Made by a program: the position numbers and the translations under genes
Source: Bostrychus sinensis
Lineage: Eukaryota > Chordata > Actinopteri > Gobiiformes > Eleotridae
Direction: 5' to 3'
Length of the DNA stretch: 64,000 nt
Assembly: GCA_020698575.1 (NCBI GenBank)
Contig: CM036242.1
Span: 20,253,624 to 20,317,623 of the forward strand
Part shown: one piece after another, positions 1 through 11,735 of the stretch
Position numbering within the stretch: the stretch's first letter is position 1
Layout: the number at the start of each line of letters is the position of its first letter
The notes under the pieces: model-generated
The model's database searches: none
Seen by the model: the letters and a program-made list of their open reading frames with translations, nothing else
Told to the model about the DNA's origin: nothing

Positions 1-227
1 ACTGTATAAAAATATGACTAACTTTTTGAGTTATCTTGCTAACTAACCAGCCAACAAACAAATGGCAGCAAACAAAATAATCTAGTAGCTAGATTATTAG
101 GCATTATCATAATTATCATAATAATATACTTGTTAAAATGATTTAAGTCAAAACAGAAACACAGACGGCCTGCCCATTTGCTCACAAGTCCAAGCATGGA
201 CAAGCACTGGCAAATACAGTATCCACC

Positions 228-833
228 ATGTTGGCCCAGAGGTGTTGTGGCCAGGGACAAGCGTGGAATTTAAGAGCCTCAATCACTTTCTCAAAAACAC
301 AGCTAATCCTGTGTTTCTCCACAACAAACACACACACGGCGCCCTTCTTCCCTCTCTCACACTCTTTTGACCTCCTTCTACATTCACCACAGCACCCTTG
401 TGGCCACACTAAGGAGCTGGAGTGCACATATAGGCCCTATGTATGTGCGCGTAGACGTGTTGCTGTGTTTATTTGTCTTTGTCTGCATTGTGATTGCGGT
501 GGTGTGCTCAGAGACATTGTTAGCCCCATTGCTACCGTGTGTTTGAGCTCAAGGTCTCAGCCTCGGTCTCCGGCTGTGGTCTCCTTCCAGCTGCTCCTGA
601 AAGCTCCACTCTGCCTGAATGAGCTGCTAACCTTGGCACCAAATCAATATCAGCCAAACTCTTTGAAGAATCACAGATGGAACTGGCCTCAGTGCTCTGC
701 GCACTCTGCGATCACGGTGATTGTGTGTGTATGTGTGTCTGTAATTGCGGCCAGCCTGCCTTCCCTGCTTTGGACCGAATCCAGAGAGTTGCACAGTGTG
801 ATGCGTGGAGTATCTCGTCTCATTCATGATTGA
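228..833 (+). other. 201-codon open frame, no recognised product
   Basis: The longest open frame in the window. The product is rich in Cys, Ser, Leu and His, with a Val-Cys repeat from a GT-rich patch, and contains no domain, signal peptide or repeat I know. The sequence before its ATG is not a convincing start context and no splice signals frame it. It is probably chance in a locally GC-richer region; listed so it can be tested. Confidence 0.12.
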
Positions 834-1027
834 GGCCGAGCTTTAGCTCCAGCTCCAGAAGAAAACCCCCAAACATTTCTTCTATTCACTTTTCAAATAT
901 GAATTGCATTATTTCTTTCTTTCCGTCCACACCAGTATGAATTAGGGCAAGACTCCTTTTGAATTCCTGGCAGCCATTTTGGCCCTTGTCCTTGGCCTAG
1001 ACACACACCAGTGTCTTATATTGTACG

Positions 1028-1054
1028 CACACACACACACACACACACACACAC
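1028..1054. repeat. (CA)n microsatellite
   Basis: Uninterrupted CA dinucleotides, about 13 copies, followed 180 bp later by an interrupted poly-T run (1236-1266). Confidence 0.95.
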
Positions 1055-1234
1055 CGATGCTTCCTGTAACCCAGCCCAGTATCATCTGATCTGGGTGTTG
1101 CTGAGGCTGATCGATGGCTGTGTTGAAATATCCCAGGGCATGATGGGAGGCTTGCATTCACACAGGCATAGAAACATATCAATAGCTTGAACCGTTCAGA
1201 CCCATCATCTCTGTTTCCAAATACAATTAAACAG

Positions 1235-1266
<32 letters not shown>

Positions 1267-1489
1267 ACAAAAATGCACTCGGCCCACATAGTAAACACAT
1301 CCAAACAAATCAAACACCTAAGTAGATTTTTTACAGTTGATACACTGGCACTCCTAAACCATGTCTGAGCAGCCAGCGTGAAAATAATGCAATTAAATTC
1401 TTGGTGTTAGGAAACGGATACATTTGTAAGAGGTATGTATTCTATATTAACAATGTTAGCGTGTAACCCAACTTACATATATGTACCGG

Positions 1490-1620
1490 TCAGCCAAAAC
1501 ATTATGTCTGTTCAAGTGAATTAATTATGGCATCAGCCTGACACCTGTTAGTAAGTGAAATAAGGCAGCAAACACTTTGGGTGTTGGGTAAGCAGACAGA
1601 TCCAGAGTGAAAATACACAC
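1490..1620. mobile_element. Tc1/mariner-like remnant (AAAACATTATG family)
   Basis: Contains GCCAAAACATTATGTCTGTT, then TGAATTAATTATGGCATCA and ATAAGGCAGCAAACACTTTG. This order is that of the 5' end of a widespread fish Tc1-like element. Only about 130 bp can be followed; no coding part remains. Confidence 0.5.
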
Positions 1621-2299
1621 TTTTTTTTATTTTCTCTGGCGGCCATTAATTCAACACCCAATAGGATTGCCCCTTATTGGAGGGTACCAATACAAATCTA
1701 TGAAATAAAAAAAGCCTGGAAGATGTCATTAGGCCTTGTTTTTTTCATAGATGATTCTTATCACAGTATGATATTTGGTGACTAAGTTTTCCTTAAAAGA
1801 ATCTTCTGTTTACGGCTAAGGATCTTCCTCTGTGAACTATGCCATTTGTACATTAATCTTGCTTCTCCCTCTAACTGGATGCTCTGATAAATAAAAGGTC
1901 AAGAAAAGATTGCCACTTCATTCTATTTACCACAGAGATATTACACAAATACTTAGAGCTGCATGTCTATGGACCATCTATTCACGTTAACTCCATACTT
2001 TTGTTTACTGAGCTGTAGCATCAAGGTCGCAATCATTTAGTCACTCACCTGTAAAATGTAAGTATTTTTGAGAGAGCTGATATAATATTGTCACAGGCAT
2101 TCTGCTCTTAAGGCCTTCTGTTAGAGTTAAAAGCTAAAGGTGTGGAACACATGCATGAGGAAAAGTAGACCAATGGATCAGAGGATGATGTGAACACTTC
2201 AGTTTGAGGCAGGACAAGCTCATTCCAAAATGTTACAAAATAAGTTCATAATTCTAATATTGCTGACTGTTCATTATGGAGGACCGTGAGCGCCACGCA

Positions 2300-2690
2300 A
2301 AAAGGAATAATACTTTTATTAAGAGTTTTTCAAAGAGCCTTTAATAAATGGATTACTAAATGCTTTTATTAAAAGAGTTTTTAAAAGTTTATTTAATGAA
2401 GAGATTACTAAATACCTTTATTAAAAGAGTTTTTAAAAGAGCATTTAATAAATGGATTACTAAATGCTTTTATTAAAAGAGTTTTAAAAGAGCCTTTAAT
2501 AAACGGATTACTAAATGCTTTTATTAAAAGAGTTTTTAAAAGAGCATTTAATAAATGGATTACTAAATGCTTTTATTAAAAGAGTTTTTAAAAGAGCATT
2601 TAATAAATGGATTACTAAATGCTTTTATTAAATGAGTTTTTAAAAGAGGATTTAATAAATGAATTACTAAATGCTTTTAATAAAAGAAGG
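2300..2690. repeat. Subterminal tandem array, about 52 bp unit, left arm of foldback element
   Basis: The phrase GGATTACTAAATGCTTTTAT recurs with spacing 51-52 bp: its GATTAC core (or a variant) falls near 2351, 2403, 2455, 2506, 2558, 2610 and 2662, giving about seven units. Each unit also carries AAGAGTTTTTAAAAGAGC. Units differ by a few substitutions. The array sits just inside the left terminus of the foldback element. Confidence 0.85.
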
Positions 2691-3874
2691 ATTAATAGCG
2701 TTATTCATTAATCCATTTAGGAGACCGATTTCTAAATGTATTTACATTTACAAGCATTTTACAAGCGATGTGACAAGCGTTGTGATTGGTCAGAGCTACT
2801 CGCGCTCTGATTGGCCAGAAAACAGGGGTTATGCGCTAACTACTTCTGCATTCTGCTTAAGTCAATGATCCACTTCCGGTCACAGCTTGTAAGCGAACAG
2901 CCGGAAAAGGGCAGCTTCAAAAAACATATTTATGTCTTAAACATCGCAAAATAAAATCACCAGACTAACGCTGCATTGGACTAACACGGTTTTATCCTTC
3001 AAACAAGGGTTTTAGCATTTGTGTGTTAAATATTCCACTAGTCACTGAGCGCAGAGGTGGGATATTGTTGTGTTAATTAACTAAAGCCGTCACCCAGCGC
3101 ACTTTATTTCAGCGGATATAAAACACACAGCAAATTAAATTACGTGATACATAAACAACACAACCGCCCCTTTTAGCACAGTCTTAATTTATTATACATC
3201 TATTAAGGCACTTTGACGTCTTTATTAATTTCTACACCCCGAGGCTACAACCGTTTTGAAGCCGCTTTTACAGCTCTTCTGTTGCATTTTCAGATGTTTT
3301 TGTGCACACTGTGGCTGTTTTTGGTCGCATACTTTAGTGAAATGTTCCTGTGTGCTTTATATCTGCTGAAATAAAGTGCGCCGGGTGACGGCTTTAGTTA
3401 ATTGACACAACAATATCTCGCATCCGCGCTCAGCGTACAAATGCTAAAACCCTTGTTTGAAGGATAAAATTGTGTTAGTCCATTGCAACGTTAGTTTGGT
3501 GATTTTATTTTGCAATGTGTAAGACATAAATATGTTTTTTGAAGCTGCCCTTGTCCGGCTGCTCACTTACAAGCTGTGACCGGAAGTGGATCATTGACTT
3601 TAGCCGAATGCAGAAGTTGTTAGCGCATAACCCCTGTTTTCTGGCCAATCAGAGCGCGAGTAGCTCTGACCAATCACAGAGCTCATCACATCGCTTTCCT
3701 TTTTCTTTTATTTAACTTTAGCCAGGAGGACCAGGAACGCCACGGAAAAGCTAAAAGGAGAAGCTAATCGGAGAAGCTAATACATTTTGCAAATGCTTTT
3801 ACGAAAAGGCTTTGTAAGTACATTTAGAAATCGGTTTCCTGAATGGATTAATGAATAACGCTATTAATCCTTCT

Positions 3875-4165
3875 TTTAATAAAACCATTTATTAATCCGT
3901 TTATTAAAGGCTCTTTTAAAAACTCTTTTAATAAAAGCATTTAGTAATTCAATTATTAAATGCTCTTTTAAACACTCTTTTAATAAAACAATTTGGTAAT
4001 CCATTTATTAAGTGCTCTTTTAAAAACTCTTTTAATAAAAGTATTTAGTAATCTCTTTATTAAATAAACTTTTAAAAACTCTTTTAATAAAAGCATTTAG
4101 TAATCTATTTATTAAAGGCTCTTTTAAAAACTCTAAAACTCTTAATAAAAGCATTATTCCTTTTT
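3875..4165. repeat. Subterminal tandem array, about 52 bp unit, right arm (inverted)
   Basis: The inverted counterpart of the left array: GCTCTTTTAAAAACTCTTTT and ATTTAGTAATC motifs repeat about five times at close to 52 bp. It has fewer and more diverged units than the left array, so the two arms have changed independently in this part. Confidence 0.75.
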
Positions 4166-4195
4166 GCGTGGCGCTCACGGTCCTCCATAGTTCAT

Positions 4196-6440
4196 CACCA
4201 GTTTACTGCTCTTAGGAAATTAGATGGGCCAATAAAAATTGTGTATTTGTAAAGTGCATTCTTTCCTTTTTCCTTTTTAAAGGAATATATAGTGCTAATA
4301 GACCCTTCTTATGTTTGTAAACCGAATGTTTGCATTCCAAAGACTACTACAGGAAGTAAAAAAAAATAATAATAATACATTTTTAATGGAGCAATTAGTA
4401 TTAGCCACCAAACATTTCACATTATGGATAATTAAGACAGGCCATTTTACTTAACATATCAGTTAGTGTCTATAATTAGTACATAAGCTAAACAATACAA
4501 AATAAACATTTCTTAATTTTAATGTTAAGCAGGACAAATAGAAAGAGAAATATGTTGGACCACAATAGTTTGACATTGTATGCACAGATTTGCTCCCAAA
4601 TAGGAATGAATGGAATAGAATGTTAATCTTGGTACCAGGCTGTGTGCACAACTTTTCTAATAACGACACCCCTGGAAGGGTCTATAGGTGCTTTCATGTG
4701 ATGTCATAACATCCTAAAGTGCCTGTGTTGTAGACTGAGGTCCAGGGCAGGTAAGAATATGGTAGGATCATCTGCTAAAGATTCATGGAATGGTTTATGG
4801 GTAATATCTCCGCAATTATTCGGTCTATTGATAAGAAACATAAAGTGCAGCACAGTAGCCTAGTGGTTAGCACTCTCACCTGACAGCAAGAAGGTCCTGG
4901 GTTAGATTCCTGGAGCGTGTGGGGCCTTTCTGTGTCTGGGGGGTTTACACCGGGTGCTCCGGTTTCCCCCATCAACCTAAATCATGCACAATAGGCAGAT
5001 CCTGCCTCAAGATCTTGAGAAGGGTCCCCAGGTGAGATTGAAGAATGGGTCCAGTGCAGAGAACAAAGTTCCCCTACAGGGACAATAAAGTCAACTTTAA
5101 CCTTAAAGAACATTACTGTTTACATTACATTACATTACTGTATAATGTACTTGGTACTGTATATCAAATACACAACATTCAGTCAAAACAATTTGCAATT
5201 TATTGCAACACAAAACACTTTGGCATTTTGAATCTTTCACCCCTGGATAAACAGGGGATATGAAGCCGTTTCTTTTACTGTATAATAGCATTATATACTT
5301 TAGAATTTTTGTAGTTATAACTTAGGTCCATGCTCTTCTTTTGTGCTTGCTTCTTTGCACACTTGCTGTTTAGTCTTTCCAAGCCCACAAGCTGTAATAA
5401 ATCAATTAACATTGAATTAAATTAACACATTTTTTAAATCACTTAAAAATTGCACTGTAAATTTGCTTTAGATTTTAAAGACATCTATGCATTTAATTTA
5501 AGTGTTGCATGCTCAGAAGAATTGAGGCTACTTTTCAGTCATCAAAGCTTGGTAAAAGTAGCCAGATTTGTCTGTGCCCTGACTTGGAGTCTATTGATGT
5601 GAAGGACAGCCACACAATAACAAATATATTCTCTGATTGTACCCCGCCATCATTTTTCTTCGTCTGCTTCTTTCTGCTTGGCCTTCTCATTTCTTTTCCC
5701 CTTCCTGCTGTCCTCATTATTTATCTTTAGTCTATTCTATTACCTTCCCCCCAGTTCGTATGCCTTCCTGCCTTCTCCTATTGATTTTCATTTATAGGTT
5801 TTCATCCTTTTCACTCCCATATCTCTGCGCGGATGGCACCTTGCAGCTTGCCTCTCACTCTGCCTTCTTCCCCTCGCCTCTCCACCGGTAAATGCCTCCC
5901 ACATTCTCTCACAGTCCTTTTGTTATAATATCAGATACATGTTGGTCTGTGCAATGCTGAGAGGCCAAGTGGCGACAAAGAGCATGCACTGCAGGTGTAG
6001 AAGTCTGGGTAGTTGTGCTCAAAAGTCAGAAAGGTCACACGCTTTCTTATACATCACAGTGAAGCACTTGTATGGATTCAGAAGCCATTCCAATGAAACA
6101 TCAAAGATTTCTCATGGGGCGATGCTGTTTGGAGTGTGTTTACTTCACACAGCTGATTAATATAAAGTGTCCTCTGTATTTCCTTCTATGAATTTCTACA
6201 ATGAATCGAAAGTATTTGGCACCACTCTGAGTGTTTATGTGCTGAGAATAGTCAAACTATGACTATGGCCAAGCTCCCTCAACAGAATATCTCACGTCAT
6301 TTAATTGTAAATGAACAAGAAAGAACCAAATTACAATCATTGAAATTTCTCTAAATCTACTGATTGATGTAAAACAATATATACATTTAGGGATGAGCTT
6401 GGTTTTGCCAGCTAACTGTATTTCATTACTTGACAGATAT
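4196..6440. other. Intergenic, with one SINE
   Basis: Outside the SINE at 4845-5104 this is AT-rich unique DNA. A pyrimidine-rich stretch at 5640-5890 (TCTGCTTGGCCTTCTC and similar) produces three overlapping short open frames that look like composition effects. Confidence 0.5.
4845..5104 (+). mobile_element. tRNA-headed SINE-like repeat
   Basis: The head reads TAGTGGTTAGCACTCTCACC and CTGGGTTAGATTCCTGG, resembling the A and B boxes of a tRNA-derived RNA polymerase III promoter. It is followed by GGGTGCTCCGGTTTCCCCCA, a body shared by many teleost repeats. The tail contains GGGACAATAAAGTCAAC. Non-coding; a degenerate copy. Confidence 0.65.
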
Positions 6441-7796
6441 TACAGTTTTTCTCAATTGCTTTGACACATTTCTCCTTTCAAAATTGTCATTTGCAAAACA
6501 GGTCACACAATAAAATCCAAAAAGGATTTTAGGTTCTCAAAATAAAGGCTTTTCTTTGCAAAATGGTGTTCAGTAATCAAAACTCTTAAATTATCCTCCA
6601 GAAATCAGTTTTTGCTTAAAAAATTATCAAACTGCGATCAGGTGACTTCATGCACACATTCACTCTTTTCACACAGCAGCTCAGACTCTGAGTCCTGCTC
6701 TCAGTAACAGCAGCTCTCACTGATTTAGTGCAGCGAGCATTTAGGTTCATACTTCACACAAATTAATGAACAGGAGACTGTGGGTATTTTCACTAAACAT
6801 GACAGTATTTATGCAATACAAATACATTTATATAAGTAGAGAATGTGTATTTTGCTGATTTCTGTAATGTATTCTGTACTGTACTGTACAATATTTCGCA
6901 AGAGTTTGGTTACTGTAATGTGCTGTAAACCTGCAGTGGGGTGTTCTTTATAGTACACAGTCTGTCATAACTGGCCATTAAAGAATCAGCAAACTGAAGC
7001 AAGGAGCATTATCTTAATTTTTTATGTTGACATCTTTATCATTATCAGTGAGAGCACTGCTACCAATAAATAAATATAATTATTCTGATAAAGAAAAAGT
7101 GTTTGTATGTGTAGGTTTTTTCTTCATTTGATGGCTGCTATAAAAACCCTCTTCAGTGACAGATCCAACCTCACTGTAAACAGGTGTCCTCAGTCCGCAT
7201 GATTTATTTATTTTCTTTATAAAAAAAAATGTTTCTATATTTTAAAGAAACATCCTTTTGACCTAAATCTATTTCCATGTGTGAAAAAGACTACTGCATT
7301 GCTCAAACAAAGTGATTTCAGTAAAGCTGTGTCTCTGTGTGAAAGCTGTGAGTCTGTGTGAGAGCTGTGTGTCTGTGTGAGAGCTGTGTGTGTCTGTGTG
7401 AGAGTTGTGTGTCTGTGTGAGAGTTGTGTGTCTGTGTGAGAGTTGTGTGTCTGTGTGAGCTGTGTGTCTGTGTGAGAGTTGTGTGTCTGTGTGAGAGCTG
7501 TGTGTGTCTGTGTGAGAGTTGTGTGTCTGTGTGAGAGTTGTGTGTTTGTGTGAGAGTTGTGTGTCTGTGTGAGAGTTGTGTGTCTGTGTGAGAGCTGTGT
7601 GTCTGTGTGAGTGCTGTGTGTGTCTGTGTGAGAGTTGTGTTATGTGTTTTGAGAAAGAGTTTGAAAATTGTGTGAAATGTTGAGACATTTTGTAAGTTAT
7701 TTCCAATCAGTGAATCATGTTGTTTGAAGTTTGAAGAAAAAGATAGACTTGAACAAGGTTTCAGTAGATGAGCTAAAGCAAATGAGAAAAACTGTA
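6441..7796. mobile_element. Non-autonomous DNA element, copy 1 (CAGTTTTTCTCA ends)
   Basis: The ends are inverted: the left begins CAGTTTTTCTCAATTGCTTT (6443) and the right, reverse-complemented, begins CAGTTTTTCTCATTTGCTTT (7794). TA flanks each end. A second copy with the same ends and shared internal blocks lies at 33133-34478. Shared blocks include ATTGTCATTTGCAAAACAGG near the left end and TCTGATAAAGAAAAAG in the middle. No transposase frame is seen. CAGT termini with TA targets would fit a Tc1/mariner-pogo type element, but this is inference. Confidence 0.75.
7320..7640. repeat. Minisatellite, 19-21 bp unit (GAGAGTTGTGTGTCTGTGT)
   Basis: About 16-17 tandem copies of GAGAGTTGTGTGTCTGTGT and variants (GAGAGCTG, an extra GT, one copy shortened). 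The array lies inside DNA element copy 1, close to its right end. Copy 2 of the same element has only one such unit at the matching place (about 34298-34330), so the array grew after insertion. Long minus-strand open frames here (repeating Ser-His-Thr-Asp-Thr-Gln-Leu) are a by-product of the repeat and are not genes. Confidence 0.9.
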
Positions 7797-10784
7797 ACAA
7801 GAATTATCACAAAGAACACATTATTTACATACCCTATTAGATAATGTGTGCAAACCGGAGTCCATGTTTGTATAGACTCCTCAGCCAACAAGGAAGCGTC
7901 TGAGTATCAATGGGGCAAAATGTCAACTTTAGGAGGTGAGATAAGGAAATGGTGGCATTGGAAATGTATGCTCTTATTCTTGCACTCCTTAGACAAACAT
8001 GCTAATATCGACATGGGTTATTAATTGACCAGGCAAAGAGTCATCTGAGGAAGCGGCCTGTTTCACATAGATAACAGCAGCGTGGTCCAGGCTACTCAAA
8101 AATCATTTCAAGAAAAAAAATAGGAAAGGTAAAAGTAGTTCATTGACTTTCTCTATTGTGAAAGCCGCTAAATCTGAAAGCGTTACTTGACATGTACAGT
8201 GCATGTGACTGTTATCTGTCAGACAAGAATTTATGGCAGTGCTGTTAAATGACTGAATCATAACTAACTTTATTGATCCACTTTGTCTCTGAGTAAATAT
8301 AGGACAGAGACAATAATGAATGCTATCAGAAAATGTGTTGTCTCGGTGCCAATATTTGTGTAAACAGTTAGCCAGTCAAGCATGTAACTGGCAATTTAAA
8401 TACCACTTTAACGTCACAAGATATTTTTGCAATATGTAAATTTAATTGCCATTAGAAGCCTATTTGATGTCCAAAGTAGAACATATTTTTAGAAGATCTA
8501 CAAGATATTTTTTCCTAATTACATTGATGGCTCTTGAGTAGTTCAAGCCAGTCAACTAGTAAACCAGTTTTAATATTATTTAGCAATTTATTTTTCATTT
8601 TGCAAGTTTATTTATAGAACATGTGCTCATAACTGTGTATACACACCCAACTCCAAAAATAGTTTGGACATTGTGTAAAACAGATTAAATAAATGCATTT
8701 GTGTGAATTCAGTGGTTCAGTTTTGTATTTACAATAGGCCATAAAACAATATATCAGAAACAGTGTATTACCATTTTATGAAATACCATACAATAGCACC
8801 TTTTTTTAATTTAATGGCAGCAACACGTCTCAAAAAAGTTAGGGGAACAAAAAGCAGATTAAGGCTAGAGTGAGCATTTGAGCATGAGGTTTACTGAAAA
8901 CATGTCAGTCAGGTGACTGGAAAAAGAGTTTTTGCTATTACTATTTGCCATTTTCTAATAATGGAGAGTCTGTTTGCCATTTGTTCTTTAAAATAATAAA
9001 ACTAACATCTGGATTTTGGAAAATATCTTCCAAAGATCATGCCATGCCATATGGGACCCGATGGGGCTTTCGGGAAGGTGTACTAAGGTGTACTAAGGTT
9101 ACAACAGATGGTTTTGCACAATTTTGTTGGTAAAAACTTAAAACATTTGGTACTTTTATCCCTGTTGTGCTTTGTACAAGTCTACAACAGCACACATTAG
9201 GCAACTAAAGCAACCATAAAACTGTAAATATTTCTTTTTCTTTGTACTCATCATTAATCATCTCATCATTAAAACCATTGAACAAAGGTAACATTCAGTG
9301 GTAGGGTGTGTGTAGTTTACATCCAGCTGGCACTGTTAGGGAAATGATCTCACCTATGATTTGTGACTAAGCAACACTGGTGAAAAATTTAACATTGTAA
9401 GTGTAGGTTCTGAATACTGATGTATTTGTATCTGTACAGCAAAATGAAATGAGATGGAAGGATTGCCGCCCTGCTGAGATTCTGTATAAATATGATTACT
9501 CATACCAAGATGGACTAGAAGTCATTCCCCTTTTTCCCCCCTTTTGCCCTTTTTACGGGTCCTCGGCAACACTAGCACTTTGCCATTTTCCTTTTACTGA
9601 TTGAAAAAAATCTAAAAGTGTCCCGTAAAACAGGGGTCTTAGCCCTCTGTAGCCTGGCATTACCAGTGGTCCTATTATCCTCAGTGATCGCTGGGAGGCA
9701 TAACACACACCTACTGCACACACATATGAACAATAGCACATCGATCAACCATCACTACATTCTGACATCCACGCGCGCACACACACACACCAGCCACAAC
9801 AAAAACATTGATTTGGCCCCCTCCCTCTGCTGAAAAACAGTGCCAATCTTCAACCAGGCTGTAATTTTATGGCACAACAAATGAAAGGGTAATTTTAGCA
9901 GGGATAGTGAGGGAGAAGCACAATCGGAGATAAAGGGACAAAGTTTGGTGTCTGAAAGGCCGGTGATGATGATAGCAGGCGCTCAGGGAGGGAGGAAGAA
10001 GAGAAAAGGCAGCTTTGACAACGCTGACAACCTCACGCCTCGCTACACAGCCCCGCGCAGAAAGACAGGCGCTAAAACACTGCAATTTAGATAGTTTACT
10101 GGCCATTGTCAAAACACTAGTGCAATCTGTGGAGGGTTTAACAGGTTTAAAGTCACTCAGTGTAAGACCCTGGCCAGCATCTTCCATTCATTACTTTCCC
10201 TCATATTTTCTTAATCTTACATGTAATAAATATCCTGGTTGGGTTGTTTATATTCTTTGTTAGATGAGCATATAATAGGTCTAAGAGGTTTTCTTTATGA
10301 TTTTTCTGAAAACACTTAATGCTCGTAAACCCAAGGTTTGGTGTCTATCGAGATACAGTAGATCCCATCTCACTCAACATAAAAAAAAACACACACACAC
10401 ATTTGTGGCTTAAAAAAAAATTGTATCCTAATAAGTTTTCTTTCAGATTTGTACTAAACAAGAACATCTTATATGCTACATGAATGTGAGCTTCAAAAAC
10501 TCAGAGTGAATAAAATAAATTTCATCTTGGCTTTTCTCTATCAGGGTCGGTTTCACTGGCTTGTGACCCCCTGTGGCTTCATTTACTGTACACACTGTAC
10601 ACTACTTTACATACTGTAAAGCTTATGTACTATGTATTATGTACTACTACAGTATTCCAAGGTCAAAGTCCTATTAGCACCATTTATTAAGGTCCCCTGT
10701 TGGCAAGGTTAGAAGATGTTAGATTTAGTAAAGTCTTGACCAAAAAGAACAGTAGTAGCTTAGGCCTACAGCATGCACAAAACA
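7797..10784. other. Intergenic
   Basis: Contains the Tc1 remnant at 8636. A doubled AAGGTGTACT at 9077-9096 is a small local duplication. 9960-10150 (CACGCCTCGCTACACAGCCC) is GC-richer and unique. A short CA tract is at 9774-9791. No gene seen. Confidence 0.5.
8636..8930 (+). mobile_element. Tc1/mariner derivative, 5' part only
   Basis: Begins at a TA with CCAACTCCAAAAATAGTTTG and GGACATTGTGTAAAACAGAT. The second landmark is GGCAGCAACACGTCTCAAAA, about 180 bp in, then GTCAGTCAGGTGACTGG. The order and spacing match the left end of the Tc1-like family that recurs in this window (17936, 35691, 38574, 51778, 55410). No transposase frame and no right end are seen. Confidence 0.65.
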
Positions 10785-11402
10785 GGGTAGCTTCAGGTTT
10801 TGTCATGTGGAATTTAAAGCCTTTTTCAAGACCTTTTAATGCCACTAAGAATAAAATTTTATGCCAAGATTGCCGGCAAACAACAATAATCTGATATAAA
10901 TGTTACACTAATAAAATACCAGTACAACTTTCTGAAACTCATTTGTTTTATTTTAAAAGTCTAACACAAGTGACATAACGCCAGTTCTGCATTAAAAATC
11001 TCAAAATAGAATCTTACATTTTGGCGGTAACAGCATTTACTGTATTGTGGGGATATTTTTTATGCAACAAGTATGAATATGCCTGCAACAATACACCGGC
11101 CATATAAACAGTAGACTTAGCTTTAAAAAACATAATAAATAAAGGATAATTTGAGTGAACAACTTTAAGATATTTGTAAAAATGCTTTTGATAGAATTTG
11201 TTGCCAAATTTACATAAGAGACATAAGAGACATAATTCTCGGGTGTCACTGAAAAACCTGACTTAGACTTCCCAATTTGCGAGTTTAAGACCTTGATGAA
11301 CAAAACGTAATACCTGCCTATATGATTTAATACTTTTAAGGCCTTGATTTTGGCAACACCAAATTAAATACATTTTTAATACCTTTAAGACCTCGGGGCT
11401 AC
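10785..11402. mobile_element. Degenerate DNA-element remnant (GTAGCTTCAGG/CCTCGGGGCTAC ends)
   Basis: The left side shows GGTAGCTTCAGGTTTTGTCA and TTTCAAGACCTTTTAATGCC. The right side shows TTTTTAATACCTTTAAGACC and CTCGGGGCTAC. The ends are weakly inverted, and phrases of the type AAGACCTTTAATACC recur between them. A small relative occurs at 11695-11735 (TTTCCAAGACCTGAAAAATG) and 12150-12215 (CCCAAACTTTTCCAGGTCC). Old and non-coding. Confidence 0.4.
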
Positions 11403-11483
11403 AGTGTAAAAAAGACTACTGTAGTGTAATACAAAAACACTGAGTAACTGAAAGAACTATGAATTAATAAGACCTGTATTCAC

Positions 11484-11690
11484 GTGGCCTATCCCAGAAA
11501 CTGTGGGACTAAGGCGGGATACACCCTGGACAATGACCAGACAAACATTCACTCTCACATTCATTTGCAGGAAATCATTTTTAGATTAACCAATTCACCT
11601 ATGTACACATGTTCTTTCGACAGTGGGAGGAAGCTGGCATACCGGGAGAGAGCCCATGGTAACACAGGAAGGACATGCACAAGGTTCACA
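11484..11690 (-). mobile_element. SINE-like repeat, body and tail only, reverse orientation
   Basis: The plus strand reads GTGGCCTATCCCAGAAACTG, GCGGGATACACCCTGGACAA, GACAGTGGGAGGAAGCTGGC and GGACATGCACAAGG. This is the tail-to-body order of the family seen complete at 13613 and 27505. The tRNA-like head is missing. Confidence 0.65.
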
Positions 11691-11735
11691 CTTTTTTACC
11701 AAGAATTTTGACAAAATTTCCAAGACCTGAAAAAT

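Larger units (their letters stand above)
834..2268. other. Intergenic, unique and AT-rich
   Basis: Apart from the CA tract, poly-T run and Tc1 remnant listed separately, I see only unique sequence without coding signal. 1620-1700 has a slightly GC-richer patch. Confidence 0.5.
2269..4195. mobile_element. Foldback (long terminal inverted repeat) DNA element with 6 bp target duplication
   Basis: The left end at 2275 reads TATGGAGGACCGTGAGCGCC and the right end at 4189 is its reverse complement. The direct 6-mer GTTCAT lies immediately outside both ends (2269-2274 and 4190-4195), as expected for a target-site duplication. The arms, roughly 2275-3135 and 3350-4189, mirror each other almost throughout. 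For example the block around 2868-2900 (ATGATCCACTTCCGGTCACA) returns inverted near 3580. Between the arms is a unique loop of about 200 bp. The right arm has an extra stretch near 3695-3800 that the left arm lacks. No transposase frame is present, so the element is non-autonomous. Long inverted arms with inner tandem repeats are known in foldback, MULE-like and P/Galileo-like elements. I cannot assign the superfamily. If transcribed, the arms would form a hairpin of several hundred base pairs. Confidence 0.85.

Noticed and set aside
2300..2690. Centromeric or other satellite
   Set aside because: The array is short and mirrored at the other end of a single bounded element, so it belongs to the foldback element.
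4845..4915. tRNA gene
   Set aside because: The A- and B-box-like motifs sit in a SINE head; a cloverleaf with proper acceptor and anticodon stems could not be formed by eye.
7320..7640. CRISPR array
   Set aside because: Repeats are contiguous with no unique spacers, and the DNA is from a vertebrate.
7269..7800. Two overlapping minus-strand open frames of 145 and 160 codons with a Ser-His-Thr-Asp-Thr-Gln-Leu repeat
   Set aside because: They are translations of the minisatellite inside a transposable element; the repeat reads open in more than one frame, as expected from its composition.
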